From positions 124,280 to 188,279 of the forward strand of contig VXAZ01008245.1 of NCBI GenBank assembly GCA_013399875.1: 64,000 nucleotides of DNA, written 5' to 3'. Under the pieces are notes generated by a model, which was not told the origin of the DNA, did not search any database, and saw nothing but the letters and a program-made list of their open reading frames with translations. The translations under genes and the position numbers were made by a program. Shown here in pieces: positions 36,741 to 50,200 of this stretch. Position 1 is the first letter of the stretch, and each line of letters begins with the position of its first letter. Origin of the DNA: Gymnorhina tibicen (taxonomy: Eukaryota; Chordata; Aves; Passeriformes; Artamidae).

Positions 36741-39700
36741 ATCAATGGAAGTAACTTTGTTGTGCAGTGCCTGCAGTTCCTGCTGTGCACTGCTCTGTTA
36801 CGGGCACTCTGTACATGCCTCTTGCCCACATTCAGTGGGGGGATTAGGTACTTTCAGTGATGAGAAATAAATGCCAAAGTGTTACAGATTGAAAACAGGT
36901 GGAATTTTGCAGTCAATACCAGTTTATGTGAATGTAAAATGATGAGGTTGATGCAGACATTGGCACTTGTGATACTGGAAGGGATTGATCACCAACTGTA
37001 GTTCTGATCTGACTAAGACAGCTTGACAATTGTTGCATTTTACTTAATTTTATCTAGTCCATATACTTAGCTTCAAGCATGTATGTAAGTGCGTTTGTGA
37101 ATCATAGTTCTAATGTTTGGTATGTTCTTTTTCTGAAAGACTTAAAGTTGAACTTAGTTTGCATATTTTGAAATGTAATGTACTCTTTAATTGCATTTGC
37201 ATGATATCCATCCTTTTATGAGAGCCTTAATAGGAGTAATATTTGCTGCCTCAAAGGTATGTCCGTGTTGTGTTGTTCAAGATAACTTCAGAACTTTTTC
37301 AAACTGAGATTTGTTTCTTAAGTTGTACATATATGAAAATAAAAGTTAATATGAACCTGATGTCTTCTGGTAATTCTGGTACACAGGGGCCTGTTACTTG
37401 GATACTTTCAAGATAGTTTAATCTGGTTTTGTTGCTCTTGTGCCTCCTGTAACCTTCAGGCCACGGTGGCTGGACGTAAGGGGGGTGTGTGGCTGTTCCA
37501 CATCGGCTTTCAAATTACAGTTCCTTGTAATCCAAAACTATACTAGTAGTGCCTATGTTTTTGTGACAGCCTTGCCCCTGTTGTCTCTTAGTATGCTGTT
37601 ACACAATGTATGTTGATCCTTTATTAAAGCATATTGCTGGTTCCCTTTTATTTCATACCTTTGGTGTGTTACTAAAATGAAATACTTTGGAGCTTAAGTC
37701 CAGCTGACACAATGGTAGGAACCATGAATTTTTTTGTTGTGGTTGTTGATCACTAGTAGACTTGCTAGATACTGTGCTTCGAGAGGTGCATGCCTCAATG
37801 AATGCTCAGCTTTCTACCTTTTTTCCTCAGGATAACCTAAAAAAAAAAAGGACAGGCTGGAGGTCCAGATTTTCTGGTGTTGGCTGGTGCAATTCTGTCT
37901 GCTCCACACTGAACTTTTGATAGACCTCGCTTTTTTCAGGTGAGGCACCTAGACCAGGATGAAAAGGCTGGGAACAGACATGTGGTTCCACCTTACCCTG
38001 TCCTCAGTAGCAGCCAAAAGCATTTTGGGTTCACTACAGGACCTACAGTTCTTCCAGATAGCTTTGCTCCCTGCCAGGCTGAGCAGGATCCCATAGCTAC
38101 TTTCTACTTGCGTATTTTCAGGGGAGGTTTACCAGCACAAAGTCTAGTGTTTCCAAGATTTTCTTGGAAGCAGTACCTGCCATCCCTCCTGGAGGAGATG
38201 CTCTGTTCAAACAACAGAACTTTTAGATGGGAGCAGTGATCCTGTCTGCAGAGCTACTCAGTGGGTGTGGGGCTCGGTGTTGACATGGGATGATCGTTCT
38301 CGTGTGCTCTGTTTTGGGGAAGGTCAGGCTGTAGACAGCTTCTGCAGGGAACAAACAGTTCTTGGAAGTTTCTTGCCATAAGAAAACAGACTGAAAAGTC
38401 ATCTTCATTTATCTTCTCATTTGTTAATTAGGTAGACAGTGCTGAAGGCCACAAAATCTTAAATACCACCCATCAGTTTCGTAAATGGCATTTCTTTTTT
38501 TTTAGCTTAACAGGTGGATATTACTCGAGAGATGACTTTACACTGAGGGTTTAGAGTCCAGTAAGGCTTTTGTTACTTCTATTTCCTCACAACTGTAGTG
38601 CTTGCATTTTCTTAAAATGACCTGATTTTCTAGATGCCTTGATTTTCATGTCTTTGTTCATGGAGGGCTGTTGGTCAGGAATTTTTTTTGGTTTGTTTTA
38701 ATTGGCTTAGAAGGGTGTTTCAGCTGGGGGTGTAACCTGGGTGAAGGTGTGGAATGATCACTTCAGGAGCCCCGATGCTACAGGGCCCTTTTAGCCTAGG
38801 TATTGGTACAAGCATTTGTGTGTTCCATCTACTCTGCACCACCTCCTCCCCTTGCCTTCAGTCAGTTCCTCTCAGAAACCCTCAACCTGACATGGCCTTG
38901 TGCCTGCCTAATTTCATCTCTGGGTGGCAGGAAAAGTCTTCCGGCCGTCTCTGTTGGGAGTTGACACTTGTGCCTGGTCCTTAAGCTGAACAAGGCCATT
39001 TATTGTCTTGGAAGCCTTGAGTGCCCTGTAGGATTACAAATGTGGATTGTTACTTTCATTCAGTGTCCTGTACCCTGGCACAAAGGCAGCTGGGGCTTGT
39101 CTGGTGTTCCCTTCTGCCCCGTGATCCTTGTGAGGCTGCCCTTGGTTACCATGCCCTGGCTGGAGGCTGCAAACCCAGGCACTTGTTGCTCTGCTGTGAG
39201 GAGTCTGCCTGACCTCTGGACACACTAACTGGACCATCCTGGAGCCTGATGCTAAGCTGTGCTGCTGGACAGTGCTCATGAGGCTGGAAAATGGAGGAGA
39301 AACAAGAAGTTGCCAGTTGCTATTATAACCTGCTTTAAATACTGGCTGGTGGTGAAGTCAGGAGCAGGAAGGTGCACAGGTATATGATGTGCTCTTAGCT
39401 GGGATTAAACCTTCGCTTCTAGACCTTATTTCAAATCCTGCTGGGTCAGTTGACATTGTGGGTATTTTCACGTGGAGACTCCTTGGAAAGCTGTCCAAAT
39501 TAACAGACGGGGTGTCTTGGCACAGCTCCCAGTCCCTGTGCAAGCCCTGCTCTCACAGCAGGCTCCCCTTCCAGCATTTGAAATGGGGAGTGGAAAGGCT
39601 GAATCCTGGAAAAAATTGCCTGTGCCAGGCAGGGATGAGAGCTGGCCTGGGAAAATCTGTGTGTAATTAACTGGAGATTGATGGCTAAATCTATCTATTT

Positions 39701-41216
39701 TTATTGTTAGTAAATGGAAGTTTAAAGTAAAGCTACTGTAACTTGCTGCTGAGTGTGTGGAGTTCGGAAGGCACTGGAGCTGTGCGTGTGCCTGGTGTGG
39801 AGCGCAGCTTGTGAAGGCACCGCTGGGCTTTGCTCCTCTCTGGCTTTCCTGCCTGCAGAGCTCCTACGTTCCTACCCGTTCAGACCCCAGGTGGTGGTGT
39901 TGGATCTGAAAGGAGGAAATGTGAAGATGGAGAAGCTCTGTTCACTGTTTACAGGGCCAGTGGTGTGGCAATATTTGGTGCTCTGTGCAATTGCTCGGAT
40001 TTCTGTGTTGACAGGGCTGTAGTTCAGCTGTCTCCTCAGCGTTGCCACTCCTTTCCAGACATACATGCAAAGCGCCTGGCTGGCTGGCTAGTTGCCACAT
40101 AAGAGGTGATTTGAGGAGGTCTTCCCATCCAGAAATTGCATTATGTTTGACTTAAAAGGCCTCTATCAAAGTTTAAACTGAGCTATAGCTGATGTGGCAC
40201 TTGATGTGACACTCAGAGCAGCTCAGAGCCAGCCTGCAAGGTCTGTGTTGGCTTTGTATTAGAGCACATTCAATGACTGCTTGAAGGCAGGCACCTCTGG
40301 ACCACAAAAAGCAGGACTTTTCTTCAGGGACTTACTATTAAAATTATGTTGCTGTAATTTTAAAAGAAAAAACCACCAAAAACCTCCCTACCCTTTCAAA
40401 ATGTGTCAGCACTAATTTATGGCTTCTATACATACATATCTCTGAAATAATTTTACTTATTTATGTTACAAAGGGTTGATTAACCGTTATGTGAATGAAC
40501 ATGCGGAAGAGGTACAAGAAATTTCTTTTTCTTAAATGTCAGCCCTGGAGACTCAGCATTTTCTTTCAATATTCACAAAGAAATTTAATTTTAGCTTTTT
40601 GTGATACTCATTGGTAATTAACTGCTCCATGTACTGCATCTTATTATGCTATGGGCCTGAAGATTTTCTGTTGGAAACGAAAATCAATTTCAACAAATTC
40701 AGTTGTTGCCATCTTATTAGGTTATGGTACTCAATGTAAATTAAAGTTTTGAATTTGTCATCGATCAATAGATGCAATTATTGATTTGGGATGTATGAGG
40801 TAAAAAGTGAATAAATAAGTTTTTGTCTTTGTTTTTATAACACGAAAACATGTCAAAGTTTATTGAGCTGCAAGTTCCTTTGTAGTGAACCTGAGGCAGA
40901 ATCAGAAACACAGGAGTAATGTTAGACTATTTCTTGGGTGCTGCAGGATTTTCTTGAAAATGCTGGCTGTCAGGCATCCTGGTTTCAAAGTTTGTTTAGA
41001 AGCCTGGGGTGCACACATTGGCTGTCTGATCCCAGGTCCCAGTGCCCATCCATGAATATTGTACACAGGCAGACCCATCACCATTCAGAAATCGACGTCT
41101 TCTCTACACAGAAAGCTCCTTGCAGTGTTCAGTGTCTCTGGAGGTGGGCAGAAAGTCTCCTCACTGGAGGAAACTAAAAGTAATATGGAACTAATGACAC
41201 CCTATTGAAACACGCC

Positions 41217-41265
41217 GTGCCAATCAGTGCTATCTTCTGGATTGGAATGAAAGCACTGATTGCAC
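41217..41265. repeat. Inverted repeat (11 perfect bp, extendable to 14)
   Basis: caatcagtgct (41221-41231) and agcactgattg (41252-41262) are exact reverse complements. Three more pairs form outside a single bulged C, and the 20-nt loop can pair partly. It could be a small hairpin RNA or just a chance palindrome. Confidence 0.7.
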
Positions 41266-44200
41266 TCTAACTCATTCCTGGAGTTTGGAGTGGATGTGCC
41301 ATTCCTTGCTCAGCACTAATGTTCTGGTGTGGGCCAGATGCAGCCGTGTGGGAAGGCTGTCACTCCCAGCCTGCCTGCGCGTGCTGAGCACGGGAGAGCC
41401 GAGAGGAGCCTCTGCAATTAGTGCAGCAGGATGGGTGTGTTCAGCACAGCCTTGCTCACACTGTGCTAGTGGATTATGTATCTCGCTTTTCTGAGCTGCT
41501 CTTGGATAAACAAAGGTGCCTACAACCTGAGAGCAGCAGTGCTGCCGGTTTCTCTGCATTAATAAATTATTTTTAATTTAAAGAGCTTTTAGAGCTTTGT
41601 TTGAGGGTTGCTATAGAAATGTTTGTTCTCATTGGGAATTAGCTATAGTAATAAAAGTAGAGAAAATGCAATATTTTTTACTGCTTTCATGATCTTGGGC
41701 CATTGCTTTTAAAAATAGAGAGGAAAAAAATCGAGGAGAAGAGTTGATTGAGGACAGTTCACTTGATCAAATGGATGCAGAGCCCAGCTGGCAGGAAACC
41801 GATTAAAATAAAAGACAAAATAGATAGTTTTGTCAGATAGAGACCACATTCCTGTGGGAGATGAGAGGATTTGTATCAATCACAGCAGCAGTAACTGCAG
41901 GTTGTACGTAGCAGGGCCTGTGCAAACACTGTATTTTGTGTCTATCCTATATAGGTGGAAATAGATATGGATATCTTGTCAGAGTTAGTGGTATCAGAAG
42001 AAAAAGTGTGTATGAACTAATGTATTAGAGCTTGGTAGATGTTTTAGCTGTTGAGGCAGATTTGAAGAGGTATCTCTAAGGTTTGCTCTATTTTCCAAAT
42101 AGAAAAATGGAGACAAAACACCCTCTTCCAGTTTCCCAGTCACCTATTACTCATTCATTTCATTAGAATGAGATAAAAATCAGTGTTTTGGAGTTGAAGT
42201 GATGCTTAAAACCCAAGATCCCCTGTAAAAGTCCTTGGCTGCTGTGTCAGGTCTTTATTATCCTGCTGCTGCCAGAGGTGGGTGTGTGCAGCTTCCTGAT
42301 GCTGGAGAGACTCTTCACCAGTGCAAGCATTGAGTAAAACTTCACAGTGAACCCAAGATTTTACTTTTAAATGTGGCGACACAGTCCAGCCTGCTTTGCC
42401 TGTGCTCACTGCTGGTGGACTAGTGCCTAGGTTCCCTGAAGTGTGGATACAGACAGATACCAAGACTGGCTTGGAATCTCTGTTCTTTCCAATGGTTTCT
42501 TTGGTCAAATTCAGCAGGATTTCTCTGGTGTGGCTGTAGAGAATTGAGCTTGTTGTGTTTAGAGGTTATATAAAGATTGATGTAGGACTGGCAGTTCTTT
42601 TTCCAAGTGTGAGGTCTCATGTTCACCTGAGTTGGGTAAAACCACCAAGAAGCAGCAGAGAACATCTGTGCTCATACATGATGGGCTTGTGCAGCCATGG
42701 CAATGGCAAGGAACTGGGTAAGAATGGACTGGTGTCATTGCAGCTTGTTGGAGTCCCTGGTCATGCCTGCAGGATTTGTGTCAGGCAAGGCAGGAGAACC
42801 TTGGGACTGTGAGCTGGGACACTGCCATGCTGTTCTGTGTCACCTCTGGGACCGCAGCAAGCTCCTTTCTCTGCAGACTCTCGTTTCTCTCCTCTGCTAA
42901 GGTCTGTTTATGCCATGTATTTAGGGGTAGGATGGATATTTGTCTCTGGGTTATGGTAGCACTAAGTGCTGTGGGCTATGATCTTGGGTAGGCTCTCGAA
43001 GTGCTGCTGTAATATTAATAGGAGCCTTGTAATAAGATTCAGTGTCTATAGTTCTTTCCAATTCATGGCTATTCTGAGTAGTTCACAGTATCAGGGCCTT
43101 AGCTATATATAAAAATAAGTAATTGATTTGCTTTCTATTGAATAAATGACATGCTGGTGGAATGATTAATGAGTAAGAAATCACGAGTGTCACTGGCACA
43201 CAAATGGGAATCATCATTCCCTTAACAAATTTTTTTCTAGTTGGGCTTAAGTTTCCATCGGGAATTACAGTTTCACTAATTTAACAAAACCACCCAATAA
43301 ATAACTCATCATTTTTTATAGATGTCCGTTAAATAAATCTATATTGAAGTACCGAGAAATGACACTTGTAGAAGAAACATTGCTGCAAATAATGAGAAAA
43401 TTGCAGATGTATTTTATACCTCTTCTGAAAATCAAAAGGTCTCATAAATACAGTGTGTAAAAATGTCTGTGGAAGAGTTAACATAACTGTACAAGCAATA
43501 AGCCTGACCTTTCAGTGTAATTTATTTTAGATTTGCTCAATCCTTTTTTATTAAAACTAGCACATCTGAAGCAGAATTAAATCCTATTATACCGGCTCTG
43601 TGATTGTATCAATTTTTCTCTGCCATGGCACACTTTATTAAAAATTACTTTGTTTCATATTGGTTAATGCAATCAGGGGAGTAAATGAAGTTTTGTGGTC
43701 TTTGGTAAAGAAAGAAGCATGTGGTTTCTATCCTTGAGAGCAGTGTAAATTGCTGTGAGGGTCAGCTGAGTTCCAGCCCTGCAAAAATCAGTTCAGGTAT
43801 TTCCCCTGTGGTGGTGAGACCCAGGTCCCCATCCTGTCCCAGTGTCTGCACTGGTCCAAGGACTGGGTTACATGGGCCCAGCTGCATTAGATGTTTGTGT
43901 CTTAGCAAAAATATTCCTATAAACTAGATACCACGTCTTGTTTCTGCCTCCTACACAGTTCTGTGTTGCAGTGCAAAATCTCCAGTTACCACCAGTGGAG
44001 CCTGTTCTTGTTTCTGTTGCCTGGGATGGCTCAGATACCCCTTTGATCTGAACAAGGATGTGTGTGCTCATAGGCATCTCCTGCCTGCGTTTCATCCCTC
44101 TCTTTCAGAGGAGTGCTTGTCATGCTGGTGTTGGTGTTAGCTCTAGCAGCCAGCAGCTATGAAAGTGCTCCTGTATTTTCTGTCCTTGTGTGGGTTTTAC

Positions 44201-47200
44201 CTGCTTCCTTTTTTCTCCTCAATTTCTTGCAGTGCAGCATTGGGTTGGATTGCAAGAAGGGGATTTAGATGGAGCCAAGTATTTTTTGTGGTTTAGAGTC
44301 TTCCAGTGCCTTTTAACTGACCAAGATCTACAGCACTTTGGAGTATTTACTGCTCCTATTTAATGGGCTGTTTACAATTTCAGGACCAGCCTCAATAGCC
44401 TTGCTGAGCATATTTCCATGCTGATGACATGTTTACAGTGAATAATAAGAACTGACACATTTTGTGTGCGCAGGTTAATGCCCCCAAATCAGGTGCTATA
44501 AATTGTTATGGGTGGGTGGCTGGTGCAAGAACCTGTTTTTCTTTATACAGCATCGTGGCAAGATCTGGAAAACACATCAGTTAATTTCTTCCTTCCTCTG
44601 CTCATTGCAGGCAAAGTGCAATGTTGCCTTTTTCTTCCCCTCTCCCATCTGGTGTGCATAGACTGGGGGAAGAGGTATGGCTAGAGCTATCCTGAAAGGA
44701 TGCACTTTGTGGGAGGAGGTGAAGAGCCTCAGAGCAGCCCTTGGTCCTTTCAGGATCACATTGGTGTCTGCAGCGTGGGTTTAGGAGGCCCTGAGGCTGG
44801 GAGGATGCAGCAGCCTCTCTGCATTCCCTCTCCAGCGTCTCCCCTTCCCACAGAGCACCGTGTTCAGCACAGCTGCTGTCAGCGACTGTCTGCAGTGCCT
44901 TTATTGCTGCTGGGACTGCTAAGGTCGACAGAGCAGCCTTCCTGGGAGCAGTAGTCTTCTCCCTGAAACAAAGTGTCTCAAGTTCTGGCCTTTAAAACAG
45001 TGCTTCAATTTGGGAAATCTCAAGTAGCCTTTTGCTTTTAAAATACATTAAGTGTGTTATGTCACAGGAGCAAAAGTAACTCAATATGCATATCAGGTGG
45101 GGAATGAGGCCTCTGGGCAGTGTTATTGGCGCTGTGGGCTTACATAAAGGAAAAATGGCTTATTGCTTATTTCCATCTGCCCACAGCAGACCTTTCCAGG
45201 TGCATGTGTTTCATCTGGTGCTTCTGGAAATGCTCCAAAACTGCAGTCTCCTAGACGCTGGGACTGTACATATTTTTTCGGAGAAATCCACGTATCTGCA
45301 AATAGGCAAAAAAGGAGAAACTTCTAAAGGGGAGTAGCCAATTCATCTCTGAATCAGATCTGAATTTTTAACTGCTTCTTGTGGCTGTTAAATGCTGCCT
45401 TCAGCATTCACTTAGAACAATTTTAATTCTGGTGACAAGCTATGAGCTAATAAGCCCCAGTGTCAAGAAATCCTCTGTTTTGTTACTGAACAACTGCTCA
45501 AGAGCAGACTTTCCTTTATGGAAAGGAAACTCAGGAAGCAGAAGAGTTCACTGCTCTCTGCACTTGCCCAGTCCTTGGCCTCACCACTAAGACACGCAGT
45601 GGTTTTACTTGAAGTGAAGGCACAACAACAAAACTCATTTCACATAGACCACTGAACATTAGACATTAAAAAAATCTTCTGTCCCTACCTCCAGATGGAA
45701 CCTGAACCGGTGACCTGGAGGTGAAATGCTCTCCTGCAATCCTCTGGAGCATGCGGTATTTGTGTTTATCCCACAGAGCACTTTTTCTGTATCAAAAAGC
45801 AAATTAATCTGTCACTGAGACTAATCCTATTTGTCTCAAAAGTAAACACAATTTTCAAATATAGAGGGGCTATTTGAGATGATTTTTACATTCTGAGTCG
45901 GAATGTCAGAAAAAATGTTTGCATCTATTTGGTTATGTTTTTTTCTGTTAAAATCAATTGACTACTTTTGACCTAGGTGATTTTTATATGAGAAAAAAGG
46001 TGGACAACAAAACAATGTAAATGATAATGTAGGAGCCTTTCACTTCCAACAGACAACTTCTTTTTTTTTTTCCTAATTTGGAAGTGGAATAGACAGAAAA
46101 CATGATCTTTGTGCCAGCAGGTGGATCCGTCATCCCAGTCACTGTGGGCCATGCTTCTCTTTCAGAATTGAGTAATCCCTTCCAGGCCAGGGAAGACTTG
46201 GAGAAGTGAACAACTAGAGATGCAGCTCAAAAGTGCTGAAGTCTTTTTTAAATGCAAAAAAAGCCCTGGCAGTTTCCAGCTTTTTTGAACTCTTGACTCT
46301 CCAGTGAGGTCAGTGAAGGGACACTGGTCTAGTACCTCAGTAAATCTCATCTTGTACTGATAAGACTCCACAAATTACCTGCTTGGACACCTTGTCTGGT
46401 ACAGGGTCTGTGACTGAGAAAGACTTTGTGAACACAGCTCAGCTTCAGTGCAGTTTCTGAGCAGACTATTAGACAGTGGCTCACTGCTGAGGGAGACCAT
46501 CTTCTGATGTCTCTGGACAGCACAGGAGGGGGAAGCTGTTTATATTCCTGTAGTTTATATCAAATGCCAGTGATGATGTGCATAAAAATAATTAGTGAAA
46601 TAAATATTCAGGTGTCAATGCTCTGGCAGGAGGTAGCCAAGGGAATTATCTGTGTGCAAAAGGGTATTTTAAGTTGAGAGCGTCTACAGGGATAATTGAT
46701 GCCAAATCTACCATTACCATTGATTTGGGCATAATTCGTTTGGATGAAAACAAAAGACTGTCATCAAAAATAATAAATTGAAGCATAGCAGGTAATTCAA
46801 AAGTCAGAAGCCTTCATCAAAGGTGTTTGAGGAAGCTGTTTTGATCCTCCTACGCAGATTATGTGACTTGATGCACTGGCTCTGGCTGGTTTGCACTGTG
46901 GTTGGGCACAGACACTGTACTACAAGAAAATTATCCTGACTATTTCAGCATTAGCAAGCTTGTTTGTTGTGTTGTATTTGGAGAGCTCTACAGTGAAATG
47001 ACCTTTCTGACCTGTTACTATGTTGGGGATTTAATGTGTTTCCTTTACAACTCACTTTAAGATTGACTTTTATTTCTGGATCTGCTACTAGTTTTTAAAG
47101 TCTCACGTAGCCACTCTTTGTTCTGAGCTTTTGTAACTGGCTCTGAACTAACCTCAATTTCTTGGTATTGCCCTTTCATTGGTACATAGCTTGAACCTCT

Positions 47201-50200
47201 TTCCCTTCACCCAATGGACCAGGCTTTTCTTTGACTCTGTTCCCTGCTTGCCCTGCAGCTTTTTTGTCTTCTGTGAAGGGAAGCCCAGTGCAGTCATGTG
47301 GTCCCCTAATCCCTCGGAGAACGTGTGGTTCACAGAGGGTGTGTGTTATAGGCTCAGCTATGGTGAAATCATGGACTTTATTCTTTCTCATCTATTTAGT
47401 AAGAGAGATCTCCCTCCTGCATCAGCCTCAGTGCTGGTTATCTCACCAGTGTTTTGATTGTCTGGTGAGCATCCCGTGCAGGTCTCCCATGGCAGCTGCC
47501 TCTGCAGGATGCAAAGCAACCTTACAGCTGGTAAATTAATACCTACTCTTGTATTTTGCATGGTGGAGGGGGATAAAAGGACCATGGTTAAAGTGTAGGA
47601 GAGTTGACTATGGACTGATGTGGTGAGGAGGGCGCAGCCTTCCCAGCTCACTGCAGAAATGGCTGAGGTGAAATGATGCCAGCAGCATGGCATCCTCATC
47701 CATCTCCTGATGGGCACTGATGCAGACTGTCCAGTCCAGGGAAGCAATGGAAAGGAGTCACACCTATATGAAACTTGTGTGCACAATGTTTGTTCACAGA
47801 GGAGCAAGGAACTAACAATATACTGGAAAACCGAGTGGGACAAAAAAGAATTTGAGAATTGGAAGGAAGAAGCAATTGAAAACAAATCTGTTCCAAGGCA
47901 AGTGTGATCTTCACTCTAACCATCTTCACTCTGCATGAGGCTGTGTTTTCACCTCAGTTTACCAGCATTTTCTATGTTTTCACAATGAGTTGCTGACCTT
48001 TCACTTGATAGCAAACACACTGAGCAAATGGCCCAATGCCTTCTGCTGAGCTGTGCCAGCTTGTCCTGGTCCAAGACCTGCCCGTGTGCTGAGTTCAGGG
48101 GACAGGCTGACTCCCTGCCAGCTGGCTGACTTGGGAGGTTCAAGAGCCCTGTTCTAGGGTTAGATCCAGCATTTCAGCAACAATGTGGGAATGAGATGCG
48201 CTGTGTGGGTGATCCTCACTTTCACCATCAGCCTATAAATGTGTCAGATGAGTAACAGTGCATTGCAAAAGTGTCCTTGAATACCCTGGCAGGATGACTT
48301 TCTGCCAGAGTCCTCCAGGAGCAGGCTGAAAACAGCACAGGCACTGTGGAAAATGGTAAATGGGGATGGAAAGTGGCCAGAGGTGTGAGAGTACCATCCA
48401 ACTGGACAGCCTTAGCTCTCCAAACAATCCAGCTCTGTGCAAGAATGGAAGCAAGTAGTTTCCACCCCTTCTACTGAGGTTATTTCTTCTTATAATAGAA
48501 GGTCACCAATTATTTCTGACTGATCAGCAGAACTGCTTCCAGGCTGCGTAAATTTAATGCAGCCTTTTATTCTTTTGCGTGGCTACTTCTTCCAAGGGGC
48601 ATCTCTGTATTGCTGGGGCGGATCATGGAGACAGCACTGCTCCAAGCAAAGGGGAGGAGGAGGAGGACTTGCACAGATACTCTGCCCGGGGTTTAGACAG
48701 CAAGAGGCCAAAAGAGATTGTTTATGGTCTGGCCTAGTAAATGAATTTAATCTATATAAACTCTTGATAAGGAGCTGGTTCCTCAGACACTTAAGTGTCA
48801 GAGTAATTCACTGGTACCAGCTTCGATTTATGCTGATAGAGGAGCTGGCTCATATATATTTCCTTTTTAATTTACATTTTGCTGTTTTCTATTTCTGGGA
48901 AATGAATTAAGCAGAACTAAGGCCACTTAGGGAAAGTGTCTGTGTGAGGCTGGAGGAAAATCTAGCTGGACAAATCTGCTAGTTCAAATTCGTAGCTGTG
49001 CTGAATTTGAATTAGGCCTTTTGAATGTCTTGGTTTAAACAAGCTGAAAAGGTAGGCTGGAGGAGCAGGACAGGGGGAAACTGGCTTTGTCCTCTCTGCT
49101 GACATCCCCTTTAGTACTGTGCACATGGCCAGGCACTGGATGACAGACCTGGATTTACTGGGAAATCACTGATCCCGAGAGAAAAGGAAATTAGGGGTTA
49201 ATGCTGTCCTCGCTCACACGTGGGTCAAGGTCTTTTAGATCAGTATTAAAAGAGGACCAGTGGTGCCTGTGAGGGGAAGAGACAACACGAGTATGAATTT
49301 GCTTCCCAAGGCCTGGAAGGCATTTTTCTTCCTGCTGAGAAAGAATTTTGAGGAGGGCTGTGCACAGTGCTGCTGCCTGGTCCTTATGTATTGCAGCTGG
49401 GCCCATAGTCCCACAAAGCCGTTACTTTGGAGAGGGACTATGAGGTAAAGATTTAAAATGAAAAGATTCTGTGAAATGCAAACAATGTTCTTTATAACAA
49501 GAAAGTATAAATTAACTAAGGAGAAGAAAATAGCATCTGTTGAAAACAGATTAGTAAGGAGTGTGCTTGTGGATGCCTGGGTAGCTTTACCAAGTAGTCA
49601 ATTAGAGTCAATTATCATCCTCAAACTCCTAGCACTGTGTTTAGTATGCTTGCAGTGTGTCCAATTTCGCTTGTGCTGTTTCATAGGTTCACAATTTTCT
49701 CTCTGTGTCTGAAATGATCTAGCTGGAGACACCAAGAAAGTGCCAAGCATTAAGTATATAACAATTGTAATTCTTTTGACTGAAACCTGATTTGATTCAG
49801 TTGAAAATGACTTTAGTGTATTGGATTTATGGTTCATTTAACAAGTGCTGTAGATGTCAATACATTAGTGTAAACCTGATGCAGGTAGTAATTTGGTTTC
49901 TAATGAGGTTCCCCAGCAGTATCCAACTATGAAAAATGGGACATTCTTCATTGGAGCACAAAGTGCACCTGCCTGATGGCAGATGTTGTCTGAGGCCCTG
50001 CTACTTCACTTTCTGGGAAGAGTGTGGTGTTATATCTTGCTGTGGGCCTTAAAAGTGCCTTAAACTGATAAAATGTAAAAGAACAGATTGGAAAGAATAA
50101 AAGATTGCTCCTTAAGAATTTTTGTTTTAATTATAGATTTAAATTACAACTTTATCTCTTACAGTCTTAATTGTGCAGTTCTTGCAGATGCAAAATTTCA

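Noticed and set aside
39396..39455. tRNA/SINE-like A- and B-box words (ttagctgggatt, tttcaaatcc)
   Set aside because: The B box deviates at its first bases, no cloverleaf stems can be drawn, and no known SINE body follows.
41698..41804. Short hydrophilic frame ending SSLDQMDAEPSWQETD and TAA, followed by aataaa
   Set aside because: It looks like a protein C-terminus but is only about 35 codons, has no convincing acceptor, no upstream exon and no known match.
46114..46127. CTCF-like ccagcaggtggatc
   Set aside because: It loses the conserved GGC of the core, and the surrounding sequence gives no further support.
47388..47885. Longest open frame outside the promoter gap (165 codons, minus strand)
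   Set aside because: About one such frame is expected by chance in 64 kb. The translation has no recognisable domain, and no splice context or promoter was seen.
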